Source of the DNA: Fimisoma sp964619315
GTDB lineage: Bacteria; Bacillota; Clostridia; Peptostreptococcales; Anaerovoracaceae
Direction: 5' to 3'
Length of the DNA stretch: 64,000 nt
Assembly (NCBI GenBank): GCA_964619315.1
Contig: CAZUEH010000001.1
Location: 161,526-225,525, forward strand
The notes beneath the pieces were generated by a model. The model made no database searches. It was not told where the DNA came from and was given only the letters and a program-made list of their open reading frames with translations. The translations under genes were made by a program, and so were the position numbers. Below, piece after piece: positions 52,381 through 61,346 of the stretch. Position 1 is the first letter of the stretch. Every line of letters starts with the position of its first letter.

Positions 52381-52627
52381 ATAAAAAAACCGTCCTAACT
52401 AAAGGACGGAAAATTCCGCGGTACCACCTTTATTCCCTCACTGCCGAAACAGACAAGGGCACTCTTATTTTTAAAACTCAAAAGCAACCTTCAGTAAACG
52501 CCTTCTAGAAAACTCTCAACCTAGGTTTTCTTCTCTGTAAAGGGCTTGTCTCTACCTACTCCTCTTTGTCATCGTTTTTATTAACTTATTACCTAATCAT
52601 TCTATATATTATAACTTAAAAAGTCAA
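52381..52627 (-). promoter_or_regulatory. T-box leader of valS with promoter
   Basis: On the minus strand the T-box sequence AAGGTGGTACCGCG (52417-52430) is followed by a strong terminator CCGTCCT-loop-AGGACGG plus a T run (52381-52409). Upstream, stem I contains the AGGAGTA motif. A GTT at 52486-52488, on the 3' side of the specifier region and followed by a purine, is a plausible valine specifier. Possible promoter elements are TATAAT (52608-52613) and TTGACT (52622-52627), though their spacing is not standard. Uncharged tRNA-Val should promote read-through into valS and the genes behind it. Confidence 0.9.
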
Positions 52628-52632
52628 GTAGT

Positions 52633-53484
52633 TTACAAGGTTTGAGTTGCTGCTTCACAAACATGATGCATCAACAAAGCTGTCGTAACACCACCTACGC
52701 CACCAGGCACAGGGGTTATTGCCGCCACATTGTCCTTCAGGGTCTCAAAATCAGCGTCTCCGCACATTTTTCCCTCGTCATTAAAGTTTATGCCTACATC
52801 AATAATCACTTGCTTACCGTTGACATGAGAGCCTCCAACGTTATTTGCTTTTCCTGCTGCGCAAACAATTATATCTGAGTTCTGGCATATCTCTTCCATG
52901 TCTTTTGGAGAAGTCTTGCTGTGGCACAATGTTACTGTTGAGTTTTTGCTAAGTAGCATCATTGCGACAGGCTTTCCTATAACGAGGCTTCGTCCAATTA
53001 CTGCCGTTTTCTTTCCCTCTGGGTTTATACCATAAAATTCAAGTATTGCTAAAGCTGCTTCAGCAGTACATGGTGGAAATCCAATAGTGTTCCCAGTAAA
53101 CAAGCCTCCTACACTTACATCAGAAATTCCGTCTATGTCCTTTGCAGGGTTTATATGATTACGTATTCTATCTTCGTCTATATGCTTTGGTAATGGGCGA
53201 AACATAAGTATTCCATGGATGTTTTGATCTTCGTTCATAACATTCAGAACATCTAATACATCATTTTCAGTGGAGGTTTCTTCCATTATGTATTTTTCAA
53301 TGTGAATCCCTAAAGACTTAGCAGTTTTAACTGCGCTATTTTCATATGCAATATCACTTTCATTATCTCCTACTCTAAGTATTCCTAATGTGGGAACAAT
53401 GTCTTTTTCAAGTAGCGAATCGACTGTAAGTTTTGTCTTTTCTTTTATTAAATCTGCTACGGGTTTGCCTTTTAGTAATTCCAT
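52633..53484 (-). CDS. folD: Bifunctional methylene-THF dehydrogenase / methenyl-THF cyclohydrolase
   Basis: 283 aa. It interconverts 5,10-methylene-, 5,10-methenyl- and 10-formyl-THF. Catalytic region YENSAVKTAKSLGI (Tyr and Lys), DGISDVSVG, NAD(P)-binding GRSLVIGKPVAMML and C-terminal TPVPGGVGGVTTALL. The frame opens at 53511, but AAAGGAG lies ten bases before the ATG at 53484, which begins the family N terminus. It lies 39 bases after rarA. Confidence 0.95.
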   Translation of the reverse strand: MELLKGKPVADLIKEKTKLTVDSLLEKDIVPTLGILRVGDNESDIAYENSAVKTAKSLGIHIEKYIMEETSTENDVLDVLNVMNEDQNIHGILMFRPLPKHIDEDRIRNHINPAKDIDGISDVSVGGLFTGNTIGFPPCTAEAALAILEFYGINPEGKKTAVIGRSLVIGKPVAMMLLSKNSTVTLCHSKTSPKDMEEICQNSDIIVCAAGKANNVGGSHVNGKQVIIDVGINFNDEGKMCGDADFETLKDNVAAITPVPGGVGGVTTALLMHHVCEAATQTL

Positions 53485-53523
53485 CTTTTGTGTATCTCCT
53501 TTGGGGTTCATTATTTATAAGGG

Positions 53524-54840
53524 TTATTTGTGCTTTTCTTTCCACGCTTTAATATCTTTGAGCCTGTTTTTGAACTTAATCTCTACGCCTTCTTCCGTTG
53601 GCCTATAATACTCTTTCCCTAAAAGGGAGTCTGGCAAACATTTCATATCAGTGATTTTCTCTTTTGTGTCATGAGCATACTGATAACCCTTGCCATAATT
53701 AAGTTCTTTCATCAACTTTGTAACTCCATTGCGAATCTCCAGTGGCACTGGCTCTGATAGCTGTGTTAGTGCGTCTTTTTTAGCACTTTCATAGGCCATG
53801 TATAGAGAGTTTGACTTTGGAACCATCGACATATATACGACGGCCTGTGTCAAATGTACCGAGCACTCAGGCATTCCAATTAAGTGACATGCTTGATAAG
53901 CCGCTACGGCAATTTCTAATGCTCTCGGGTCTGCCAGTCCAATGTCCTCACTAGCAAATCTAGTAACACGTCTTGCTACATATAGCGGGTCTTCTCCTGC
54001 TTCTAGCATTCGAGCTAGCCAATAGACCGCCACATCTGGGTCCGAATTGCGCATGGACTTATGCAAAGCCGAAAACAAGTTATAGTGTTCTTCCCCTTTT
54101 TTATCATAGAGAAGAGATTTTTTTGATGTACATTGCTCGAGGGTTTCTATTGATACCGTAATTGTCTCGCCATCCGACTCGCCATTGAGTATAACCATTT
54201 CTAAAGTAGAAAGGGCAATTCGAGCATCGCCATTTGCAAAGGCTGCAATCATTTCTAACATTTCAGGCTCTATATTTACGGACTGTTTGCCGAAGCCTCT
54301 TGGATCCTCTAAAGCTTTTTTTAGCAATATGGTCAAATCTTCTGTTTTTAGTGCTTGCAGTACAAACACTTTGCATCTAGAGAGTAACGCCCCATTTACT
54401 TCGAATGATGGATTTTCAGTAGTCGCACCAATTAGGGTAATACTACCTTTCTCCACAAACGGCAAAAAAGCGTCCTGCTGAGCCTTGTTAAACCTATGGA
54501 TTTCATCCACAAAGACTATAGTCCGCTCTCCGTACCTTCGATTGTTTTCTGCCTGTTGCATTACAGTTCTTATTTCTTTGATTCCACTTGTTACAGCAGA
54601 AAAGTCTATAAATGCTGCCTTAGTTCTATTAGCTATAATACGAGCCAAGGTTGTTTTCCCTACTCCAGGAGGCCCCCAAAAAATCATAGACGAAATGTTA
54701 TCGCTTTCGATAAGACGACGCAATACTTTGCCTTCTCCCAACAGATGAGCCTGCCCCACATACTCTTCAATAGTTCTTGGCCTTAATCTTGCGGCCAAAG
54801 GCTGTGAATTCTCTCTGTCAAAAATAGTCATTTGCTCCAT
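53524..54840 (-). CDS. rarA: Replication-associated recombination protein A
   Basis: 438 aa. AAA+ ATPase of the clamp-loader type that acts at stalled replication forks. Walker A WGPPGVGKTTLA (about 55-66), Walker B VDEIHRFNKAQQD, sensor-1 GATTENPSF and C-terminal tetramerisation domain with QACHLIGMPE. GGAGGGG precedes the ATG. Confidence 0.95.
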   Translation of the reverse strand: MEQMTIFDRENSQPLAARLRPRTIEEYVGQAHLLGEGKVLRRLIESDNISSMIFWGPPGVGKTTLARIIANRTKAAFIDFSAVTSGIKEIRTVMQQAENNRRYGERTIVFVDEIHRFNKAQQDAFLPFVEKGSITLIGATTENPSFEVNGALLSRCKVFVLQALKTEDLTILLKKALEDPRGFGKQSVNIEPEMLEMIAAFANGDARIALSTLEMVILNGESDGETITVSIETLEQCTSKKSLLYDKKGEEHYNLFSALHKSMRNSDPDVAVYWLARMLEAGEDPLYVARRVTRFASEDIGLADPRALEIAVAAYQACHLIGMPECSVHLTQAVVYMSMVPKSNSLYMAYESAKKDALTQLSEPVPLEIRNGVTKLMKELNYGKGYQYAHDTKEKITDMKCLPDSLLGKEYYRPTEEGVEIKFKNRLKDIKAWKEKHK

Positions 54841-54862
54841 GATTTCCCCTCCACTTGCTCTC

Positions 54863-55447
54863 CTATACTAATTGATAAAAGAGTCCGTGCTTGTTACAGT
54901 GCCATACAAGTTGACCATGACCTAATTTAGGTATTCTTGTAGACAAATCCCATTCTGGATATTGTTTCCTAAGAATTAGTGAATCTCCGTTAATAACGGC
55001 CACAAAGTCAATGTAGTGTTCCTTTTTCATCTCATGATTCGATGACACATAGTACTCATTTTCTATAATTTCCACTTTTAGTTTTTGTTGTTCTTCGGCT
55101 TTTTTCATATCCAAAGGTGATAGTTTTTTGCCACAACAATTAATTGCTGCTTCACCTGTGGATGTTATTATATTACCACATTCTGAGCATACATAGAATT
55201 GTATTTTTCTCATATTTCCTCCTTGCGATTGGTTTACTTCAACTTCTCCACTCATGAGGGCATCAAGATCCACATTTAAAATCTCGGACAGTTCGGATAA
55301 AAATGATATATCAGGCATTCCATGACCCCTTTCCCACTTGGAAACGGCCTTATCACTTATTCCCATTTTGTCTGCGATTTGTTTCTGTGTTAGATTAAGT
55401 TCTTGTCTCAATCTACGAATCAATTGACCTATCTTTTGCTGATCCAT
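54863..55447 (-). CDS. XRE-type HTH fused to a desulfoferrodoxin-like domain
   Basis: 194 aa. Residues 5-60 are an XRE helix-turn-helix (LTQKQIADKMGISDKAVSKW). Residues 80-107 form a desulforedoxin-like rubredoxin-type site with C87, C90, C104, C105. Residues 130-192 resemble the superoxide reductase domain: H138 (NHEM), H144 (EHYIDF), C184 and H187 (HCNKHG) match four of the five iron ligands; the first His ligand of the family is not seen (Gln/Lys there). So it looks like a redox- or metal-sensing regulator rather than an enzyme. AGGAGG precedes the ATG. Domain calls are by motif reading. Confidence 0.75.
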   Translation of the reverse strand: MDQQKIGQLIRRLRQELNLTQKQIADKMGISDKAVSKWERGHGMPDISFLSELSEILNVDLDALMSGEVEVNQSQGGNMRKIQFYVCSECGNIITSTGEAAINCCGKKLSPLDMKKAEEQQKLKVEIIENEYYVSSNHEMKKEHYIDFVAVINGDSLILRKQYPEWDLSTRIPKLGHGQLVWHCNKHGLFYQLV

Positions 55448-55519
55448 GTTGATATCCTCCTCAAGCTACTATTCTATGCTATTTGGTAAAGAAGTTAAAT
55501 AAACGCATCGTAGAGTCAT

Positions 55520-56506
55520 CTATTTTTTAAATCCTTTGTACATCTCTGTTACTGCGCCAAATATAAGTCCTGCAGCAGGCCATATTACCCAGCTAATATG
55601 CCAATCAAATGTTATAAAACTATAAGTCAGGTAAATGGCAGTTACTATTACCCAATATGCTGAACTGATAGCCTCCAGCCTCTTGTCCTTGTTTTCTTTT
55701 TTATAATCCCCTTCTTGAAGTAGCTTAGCGTAACTTTCCTCTCTTATAGCGGTAGGAATTATAAACTGCATGGCGATAGCCACTATAGCCAGAAGCGCAC
55801 CTGTGGCTATAACATAAGCTGAACCATCTGAATCGCCGATTCCTATGCCGACTATAAAAATTGGCAATACTGACATAATCGAAAGGCACACCCCTATAAC
55901 CATGTGGCGTATATATGTGGGTTGGTACTGCTCTTTTTCATTTCTAACAAATGCTTCAACACCATATTCGAGTTCAATAATTTCCTTTTCTAAGTATTCA
56001 TACTTAGATGTCCTTATTCCACAGGAAATAAAAATTCCTACGGCAATAGCTACTATTATTAGGAGAATTACTATCCCCAACATTGCCATTCTATCTTCGT
56101 TTGCATTGATAAAGCCGCTTTCTGCACAGCCCGCTAGCAAAATCAAGCAAATAGGGGAATTTATACACAAAGCAACACCAAGGCCTATTTTTTTGCTAGT
56201 TTCCACTTTTATGGCTAAAAAGTCCTTAGCTTCCTTCATATAAACTCTTCGAGCCGCCTCGCCGTTTCTTTCTTTTGTGCTCATTTCACTATTATCTTCA
56301 GTCTCGCTCTTTGTTTCTTTTAAAAGATAATCTGTAGTAACTTCAAAAATCTCGGCCAGTTTTAATATTTTATCAAGGTCCGGTACGGATTGGGCACTTT
56401 CCCATTTTGAAACGGATTGTCTTGTGACATCTACCATCTCCGCCAGTTCCTCTTGGGACCAGCCTTTCTTCTTTCTAAGTTCAATAATTTTATCAGCTAA
56501 ATTCAT
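55520..56506 (-). CDS. XRE-type regulator with C-terminal membrane domain
   Basis: 328 aa. Residues 1-65 are an XRE helix-turn-helix (WSQEELAEMVDVTRQSVSKW). After a charged linker there are six or so membrane helices, with SKKIGLGVALCINSPICLILLAG near 110 and a pair at the C terminus. Membrane-anchored XRE regulators of this type are common in Firmicutes; signal and targets are unknown. The ATG at 56506 has GGAGGT six bases upstream; a start at 56518 is also in frame. Genes on both sides are on the same strand but look independent. Confidence 0.85.
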   Translation of the reverse strand: MNLADKIIELRKKKGWSQEELAEMVDVTRQSVSKWESAQSVPDLDKILKLAEIFEVTTDYLLKETKSETEDNSEMSTKERNGEAARRVYMKEAKDFLAIKVETSKKIGLGVALCINSPICLILLAGCAESGFINANEDRMAMLGIVILLIIVAIAVGIFISCGIRTSKYEYLEKEIIELEYGVEAFVRNEKEQYQPTYIRHMVIGVCLSIMSVLPIFIVGIGIGDSDGSAYVIATGALLAIVAIAMQFIIPTAIREESYAKLLQEGDYKKENKDKRLEAISSAYWVIVTAIYLTYSFITFDWHISWVIWPAAGLIFGAVTEMYKGFKK

Positions 56507-56644
56507 TTCTACCTCCAATGTTTCTTTTGGTAAATAATAGCTTTTAATGCCAGTTTACACCACCAAGTAGGCTTGGAAATTTGTCAACCGCCAGTTGCAT
56601 TCTTCTATTTTCAACCAAAAGAGCTGGTACATGTCCTTGTTTCT

Positions 56645-56681
56645 GTAGATATAAATAAAGCAGCTTTTGCAGCCGCTTTAT
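56645..56681 (-). terminator. Terminator of the rplS-side operon end (fhs)
   Basis: 11-bp stem (56655-56665 with 56671-56681, one G-U pair) 9 bases after the fhs stop, followed by a modest T-rich stretch on the minus strand. Confidence 0.7.
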
Positions 56682-56689
56682 CTGTTAGC

Positions 56690-58366
56690 TTAAAATAAAC
56701 CTGTTATTTTGCCATCATCATCTACATCTATTTTTTCTGCTGCTGGTACCTTTGGAAGTCCAGGCATCGTCATTATGTCACCTGTTTTTATAACTACAAA
56801 TCCAGCTCCCGAGCAAAGTTTTACATCTCTTATTGTCACTCTGAATCCTTTTGGTGCTCCAATCAGTTCAGGATTGTCGGAAAAACTATATTGGGTCTTT
56901 GCCACGCATACAGGCAATTTTCCAAATCCTAATTTTTCTATGGTATCTAACTGTTTTCTTGCATTGCCAGCAAAGTCTATGCCGTCAGCTCTATATATTT
57001 TAGTCGCAACAGCTTCTATTTTTTCTTCGAGAGATAATTCGTCATCATATACTAATTTGAAATCATTAGGGCCTTCTACAAGTTTTAGAACTTCCATGGC
57101 AAGTTCTTCTCCGCCTGCTCCGCCTTTTCCCCAAACTTCAGAAAGAGCTACATTAACGCCGAGAGCCTTGCATTTTTCTCTAACCATTTCTAACTCTGCT
57201 TCAGTGTCTGTTGGGAATCTATTGATAGCGACTACACAAGGTAGTCCATAGTTTTTAGTAACGTTTTCTACATGTTGCAATAAGTTTGGCAGGCCTTTTT
57301 CGAGGGCTACTAGATTTTCATCGTTTAAATCATCCTTTGCCACTCCTCCGTGATACTTAAGTGCTCTAACAGTTGCAACAACTACTGCTGCAGATGGATG
57401 TAACCCAGCTTTTCTGCACTTTATATCTACAAACTTTTCAGCACCTAAGTCTGCAGCAAAACCTGCTTCAGTAACCACATAGTCTGCAAGTTTAAGAGCC
57501 ATTCTAGTCGCCATAATTGAGTTGCAACCATGAGCAATGTTGGCAAAAGGGCCACCATGTACAAATGCTGGTGTATGCTCAATAGTCTGTACCAGATTTG
57601 GTTTTAAAGCATCCTTTAATACTGCTGCCACTGCTCCTTGGATTTTTAAATCTCTTACAGTAACCGGCTTATCGTCATGATTATATCCTACAGTGATGCT
57701 AGCTATTTTTTCTTTTAGATCGGCTATGCTAGAAGATAAACATAGTATTGCCATTATTTCACTAGCAACTGTAATTTCAAATCCGTCTTCTCTTGGCACT
57801 CCATTTGGTCTGCCACCAAGTCCATCTATTACATTTCTAAGTTGACGGTCATTCATATCAACCGCTCTTTTCCAAGTTATTCTTTTTACATCAATGTTTA
57901 ATTGGTTGCCCTGTTGTATGTGATTGTCAAGGCACGCTGCAATAAGATTATTTGCTATTCCTATGGCATGCATGTCTCCTGTAAAATGCAGGTTGATATC
58001 CTCCATCGGAACTATCTGAGAATATCCACCGCCAGCTGCACCGCCTTTAACTCCAAAAACAGGTCCAAGTGAAGGTTCTCTAAGAGCAGCAAATACATTT
58101 TTCCCAATCTTATGAAGTGCATCTGCAAGACCTACTGTAGTTGTAGTCTTGCCTTCCCCAGCGGGTGTAGGTGAGATAGCCGTTACAAGTATCAGTTTGC
58201 CGTCAGGTGAGTCTTTTTTATCTTTTAGTATGCTGTAATCCACCTTAGCTTTATACCTGCCATACTGCTCAATATAACAATCATCAATTCCTGCTTCAGT
58301 AGCAATATCCATAATTGGTGCCAAGACTGCTTCCTGTGCAATCTGAATGTCACTTTTAAATCCCAT
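56690..58366 (-). CDS. fhs: Formate-tetrahydrofolate ligase
   Basis: 558 aa, full length. It makes 10-formyl-THF from formate, THF and ATP. P-loop TPAGEGKTTTTVGL (about 67-80), EPSLGPVFGVKGGAAGGGYSQ region, and LHFTGDMHAIG and FVHGGPFANIAHG motifs are seen. It can serve acetogenic carbon flow or purine supply; no acetyl-CoA pathway genes are in this window. It follows rnhB by 15 bases. AAGGAG precedes the ATG. Confidence 0.97.
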   Translation of the reverse strand: MGFKSDIQIAQEAVLAPIMDIATEAGIDDCYIEQYGRYKAKVDYSILKDKKDSPDGKLILVTAISPTPAGEGKTTTTVGLADALHKIGKNVFAALREPSLGPVFGVKGGAAGGGYSQIVPMEDINLHFTGDMHAIGIANNLIAACLDNHIQQGNQLNIDVKRITWKRAVDMNDRQLRNVIDGLGGRPNGVPREDGFEITVASEIMAILCLSSSIADLKEKIASITVGYNHDDKPVTVRDLKIQGAVAAVLKDALKPNLVQTIEHTPAFVHGGPFANIAHGCNSIMATRMALKLADYVVTEAGFAADLGAEKFVDIKCRKAGLHPSAAVVVATVRALKYHGGVAKDDLNDENLVALEKGLPNLLQHVENVTKNYGLPCVVAINRFPTDTEAELEMVREKCKALGVNVALSEVWGKGGAGGEELAMEVLKLVEGPNDFKLVYDDELSLEEKIEAVATKIYRADGIDFAGNARKQLDTIEKLGFGKLPVCVAKTQYSFSDNPELIGAPKGFRVTIRDVKLCSGAGFVVIKTGDIMTMPGLPKVPAAEKIDVDDDGKITGLF

Positions 58367-58381
58367 TGTGCTCTCCTTAGT

Positions 58382-59041
58382 TTATAAATTTTTTAAAAAT
58401 GTTCGTCTATGTATAGGCGTAATGCCATGTTGGTCTATTCCTTGATAATGGACTTTTGTTCCATATCCTTTGTTGCTATCAAAACCGTACATCGGGTATT
58501 CTTGATGATATTCCATCATTATTCTGTCTCTTGTTACCTTGGCAATTATTGAAGCGGCGGCTATAGATAAACTTTTAGTATCACCTTTTATAATTGCACT
58601 TTGTGTAATTTCAAGATTTTCTATCTTAACCGCATCTATAAGAAGATGGTCTATTTCATGATTTTTTTCTTTTAGAAGCATTTTCTGCGCCTGACTCACT
58701 GCATCTCGCATCGCCTGTTTTGTCGCTTGCAAAATGTTTATATCATCAATAACATTATTATCCAATATTCCTACTCCATAGGCAAGTGCTTTTGAAGTAA
58801 TTTTTTCAAAAAATTCTTCTCTTTTCTTCTCAGACAGCTTTTTTGAGTCATCAATTCCTATAACATCAAAACTGTCATCAAGAACCACACAGGCCGCAAC
58901 TACGGGTCCTGCCAAGGGTCCTCTGCCTGCCTCATCAATGCCGCCTACATAAAAAATCCCATTTTCTTTATATTGCGCATCGAAGGATTTCATTGTAGAT
59001 AGTTTTTCTATCAGCAGCTGCTGTCTTTCTTCTTTAGTCAT
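58382..59041 (-). CDS. rnhB: Ribonuclease HII
   Basis: 219 aa. It cleaves RNA in RNA-DNA hybrids and at single ribonucleotides in DNA. GGIDEAGRGPLAGPV (about 33-47) carries the catalytic Asp-Glu pair and the Gly-Arg-Gly; DSKKLSEKKRE and the later acidic residue in LLIDAVKI follow. A short N-terminal helix is usual in Firmicutes. It overlaps the ylqF stop by 8 bases. Confidence 0.95.
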   Translation of the reverse strand: MTKEERQQLLIEKLSTMKSFDAQYKENGIFYVGGIDEAGRGPLAGPVVAACVVLDDSFDVIGIDDSKKLSEKKREEFFEKITSKALAYGVGILDNNVIDDINILQATKQAMRDAVSQAQKMLLKEKNHEIDHLLIDAVKIENLEITQSAIIKGDTKSLSIAAASIIAKVTRDRIMMEYHQEYPMYGFDSNKGYGTKVHYQGIDQHGITPIHRRTFLKNL

Positions 59042-59906
59042 CGGTTTTCTCCAAAGTGATATTGCCTATAATGCCGCCTCTAAATTCATCGAGTACAGCT
59101 CTTGCGCATCTTTCGTAGTCTATTCTTTTGCCTTGTAACACAAAACCTCGCTTCAATGCTATGGCTTCCATATTATCAAGTGCGCTCTCTGAAAGTTCTT
59201 CAAGTTTATATCTTTCCATTAGTTGTTTAGGATAGTGTTCCTGCAAAATTTTGATCAGCTCAAAGGCCAAATCAGACACATCTAAAATTTCATCCTTTAT
59301 TGAACCACAAAATGCGAGACACAGTCCTACATCAGGGTCTTCAAATTTTGGCCACAAAATTCCCGGCGTATCTAAAAGTTGCATTCCGTTTTGTAATGAA
59401 AGCCATTGTTTACCTTTAGTAATTCCCGGCTTATCTCCTGTCTTAGTACTCTTCTTACCTGTCATTCTATTTATAAGAGATGACTTGCCTACGTTTGGAA
59501 CGCCTACAATCATCATTCTAAGAGGCTTGTTTCTAATTTTCCCCTCGTTCTTTTCGTTTTGCAAATTAGTCAAGAGTTTAAACAGTTGGTTTACGCCTTG
59601 ACCCTTCATACAGTTCATTGGAAGAACTAAATTCCCCTCTGCTTTAAACCTTTCAGCCCACTTCTCGTTTTCCTTTGAGTCAGCCAAATCACTTTTGTTT
59701 AATATGATAATTCTTTGCTTGCCCATTATTAGTTGATCTATTATGGGATTTCTGCTTGATAGTGGAATTCTTGCATCAACCACCTCTATTACCAAATCAA
59801 CCATTTTGAGGTTCGCCTCAATAAGTTCTCTGGTTTTTTTCATATGTCCCGGGTACCAGTTTATTGTGTTTCTAGTAACGCCGTTATTTTTATCTTTATT
59901 TCCCAT
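59034..59906 (-). CDS. ylqF: Ribosome biogenesis GTPase YlqF (RbgA)
   Basis: 290 aa. Circularly permuted GTPase: the G4 motif LNKSD (about 74-78) comes before G1 GVPNVGKSS (about 135-143) and G3 DTPG. The N terminus NWYPGHMKKTRE is a family mark. It matures the 50S subunit. In most Firmicutes it directly follows rplS; here an unrelated plus-strand gene stands between them. The ribosome-binding site is weak. Confidence 0.95.
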   Translation of the reverse strand: MGNKDKNNGVTRNTINWYPGHMKKTRELIEANLKMVDLVIEVVDARIPLSSRNPIIDQLIMGKQRIIILNKSDLADSKENEKWAERFKAEGNLVLPMNCMKGQGVNQLFKLLTNLQNEKNEGKIRNKPLRMMIVGVPNVGKSSLINRMTGKKSTKTGDKPGITKGKQWLSLQNGMQLLDTPGILWPKFEDPDVGLCLAFCGSIKDEILDVSDLAFELIKILQEHYPKQLMERYKLEELSESALDNMEAIALKRGFVLQGKRIDYERCARAVLDEFRGGIIGNITLEKTDD

Positions 59907-60083
59907 AAAATCACTTCTTTCTATATATTAGTTTCATGAAGCTTTCTTTGCTTCCACGAAGTCGTAAGGCTAAATCTATTTTCGTTTTATATTATATCAT
60001 TTTTTTTGGATTTAAGACACCTTGCTCCAACATTATATTGACACATTCCTTTGATTTCATTCCATTTAATTGCTATATAAAAG

Positions 60084-60112
60084 ATTACAACCTCTTCGTT
60101 TTGTGGTACAAT
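60084..60112 (+). promoter_or_regulatory. Promoter of the frameshifted surface-protein gene
   Basis: ATTACA, a 17-base spacer and TACAAT, 36 bases before the ATG at 60149. Confidence 0.45.
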
Positions 60113-60148
60113 GAAAAATCATAATAAGTAATGGAAGGAACAATTAAA

Positions 60149-60711
60149 ATGTACAACGAAGAAAATGAAAATGCACAAGTTGCAAATGATACCCCAACCA
60201 ATAAAAAAATAACAAAGCTTTGCTTATCGCTATAGCTGCGGTAATAGTAATATTGATAGGTGTATTTATTTTTTTACAAACAAAATCCGGCGCTGATGAG
60301 AAGTCATTAGTTGCTAACACCATATGGCATGGCGGTGACAATTCAGAAGTCGTTTTTACCGAAAACAGAATTGATTGGTACCAGAGCCCTGATGACCACG
60401 ATGATAACTATTTTTCAGGTAACTATACTTTTTATATTGGCAAAGATGCCGTCAAATATATCACTGAAAATTTGGCTGACTATGGTGTTACTGAAGACGA
60501 GCTTGCAAGAGTTTTTGCTACAAACGGCCCATATAACGAAAGTAATTTTGTAGTATTTGATATTAAATATGACAAATTCCTTTTATCCGGTGAAGAGCAA
60601 GCTATGGAAAGACCACTCGTTCCTTGGTATGGATTCATCTTAAATGAAAATACATATTTAGATGTTGCCAATATGAATACCGGAACACTTTATGGTTTTA
60701 CTAAACAATAA
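60149..60711 (+). pseudogene. Membrane-anchored unknown protein, frameshift in an A7 run
   Basis: GGAAGGA precedes ATG 60149, which reads MYNEENENAQVANDTPTNKK and then stops soon after the A7 tract at 60203-60209. Adding one A restores a single frame of about 187 aa: charged N terminus, membrane helix LLIAIAAVIVILIGVFIFL, then an extracellular domain of about 130 residues ending in YGFTKQ. Without the shift only a fragment from a TTG at 60220 remains. No family recognised for the outer domain. Either a real frameshift, a phase-variable or slippage-decoded tract, or a sequence error. Confidence 0.7.
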
Positions 60712-60723
60712 AAATATCGATAT

Positions 60724-60752
60724 AAAAAAGGGGAATCCATTTGGATTCCCCC
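60724..60752 (-). terminator. Terminator of rplS
   Basis: 9-bp stem (60730-60738 with 60743-60751) followed on the minus strand by TTTTTT, 8 bases beyond the rplS stop. Confidence 0.8.
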
Positions 60753-60759
60753 ATAAAAA

Positions 60760-61101
60760 CTATTTCTTAGTTTTAATTTTTGCAGCTTTACCTGTTCTCT
60801 CACGCATGTAGTTGAGCTTAGCTCTTCTAATTTTACCTTGCTTGATTACTTCGATCTTTTCAATCTTAGGTGAATGCAATGGGAATGTCTTTTCTACGCC
60901 AATCCCAGATGAGATTTTTCTTACAGTAAAGGTTTCGCCTATACCGCCGTTTTGTCTCTTAAGTACAAAACCTTCGAAAATCTGAATTCTCTCTCTAGTT
61001 CCTTCTTTAATTTTGATGTGGACCTTAACAGTGTCACCTACACCAAAAGCAGGGATATCGTTCTTCTCATATTCTTGAGTAATTGATTTCATTATATCCA
61101 T
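60760..61101 (-). CDS. rplS: 50S ribosomal protein L19
   Basis: 113 aa, standard length. Near the 30S-50S interface. Family motifs: FGVGDTVKVHIKIKEG, RIQIFEGFVLKRQNGG, TFTVRKISSGIGVEKTFPL and C-terminal RRAKLNYMRERTGKAA. GGAGG precedes the ATG. The about 60 bases upstream (61107-61170) contain several inverted repeats, so an L19 autoregulatory leader is possible but not shown. Confidence 0.97.
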   Translation of the reverse strand: MDIMKSITQEYEKNDIPAFGVGDTVKVHIKIKEGTRERIQIFEGFVLKRQNGGIGETFTVRKISSGIGVEKTFPLHSPKIEKIEVIKQGKIRRAKLNYMRERTGKAAKIKTKK

Positions 61102-61274
61102 TATGTTTCCTCCTTCCCTCCAAGACGTTCGTGGTGCAATGCACTCCAGAGGACCGTCCGTATTAACTTGTATATTTTAGCATATAAACAAAGTGAATGC
61201 AATTGAATTTTCTATTTTTTATCCACTTTTTCCAATTATATATCATTAATTATAGGTAGTACAGCAAAAAAGCC

Positions 61275-61303
61275 TTTACAGTATGGCTATATCTTTGTAA
61301 AAT
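61275..61303 (+). promoter_or_regulatory. Promoter of the AIM24-like gene
   Basis: TTTACA, a 17-base spacer and TAAAAT, 43 bases before the ATG. Confidence 0.6.
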
Positions 61304-61346
61304 CGATATATAGTTAATTTGATTTGTAAAAAGAAAGGATGAATCT

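Noticed and set aside
59936..60124. 62-aa open frame between ylqF and the frameshifted gene
   Set aside because: No ribosome-binding site, AT-rich, no hydrophobic or conserved pattern; it overlaps the promoter of the next gene.
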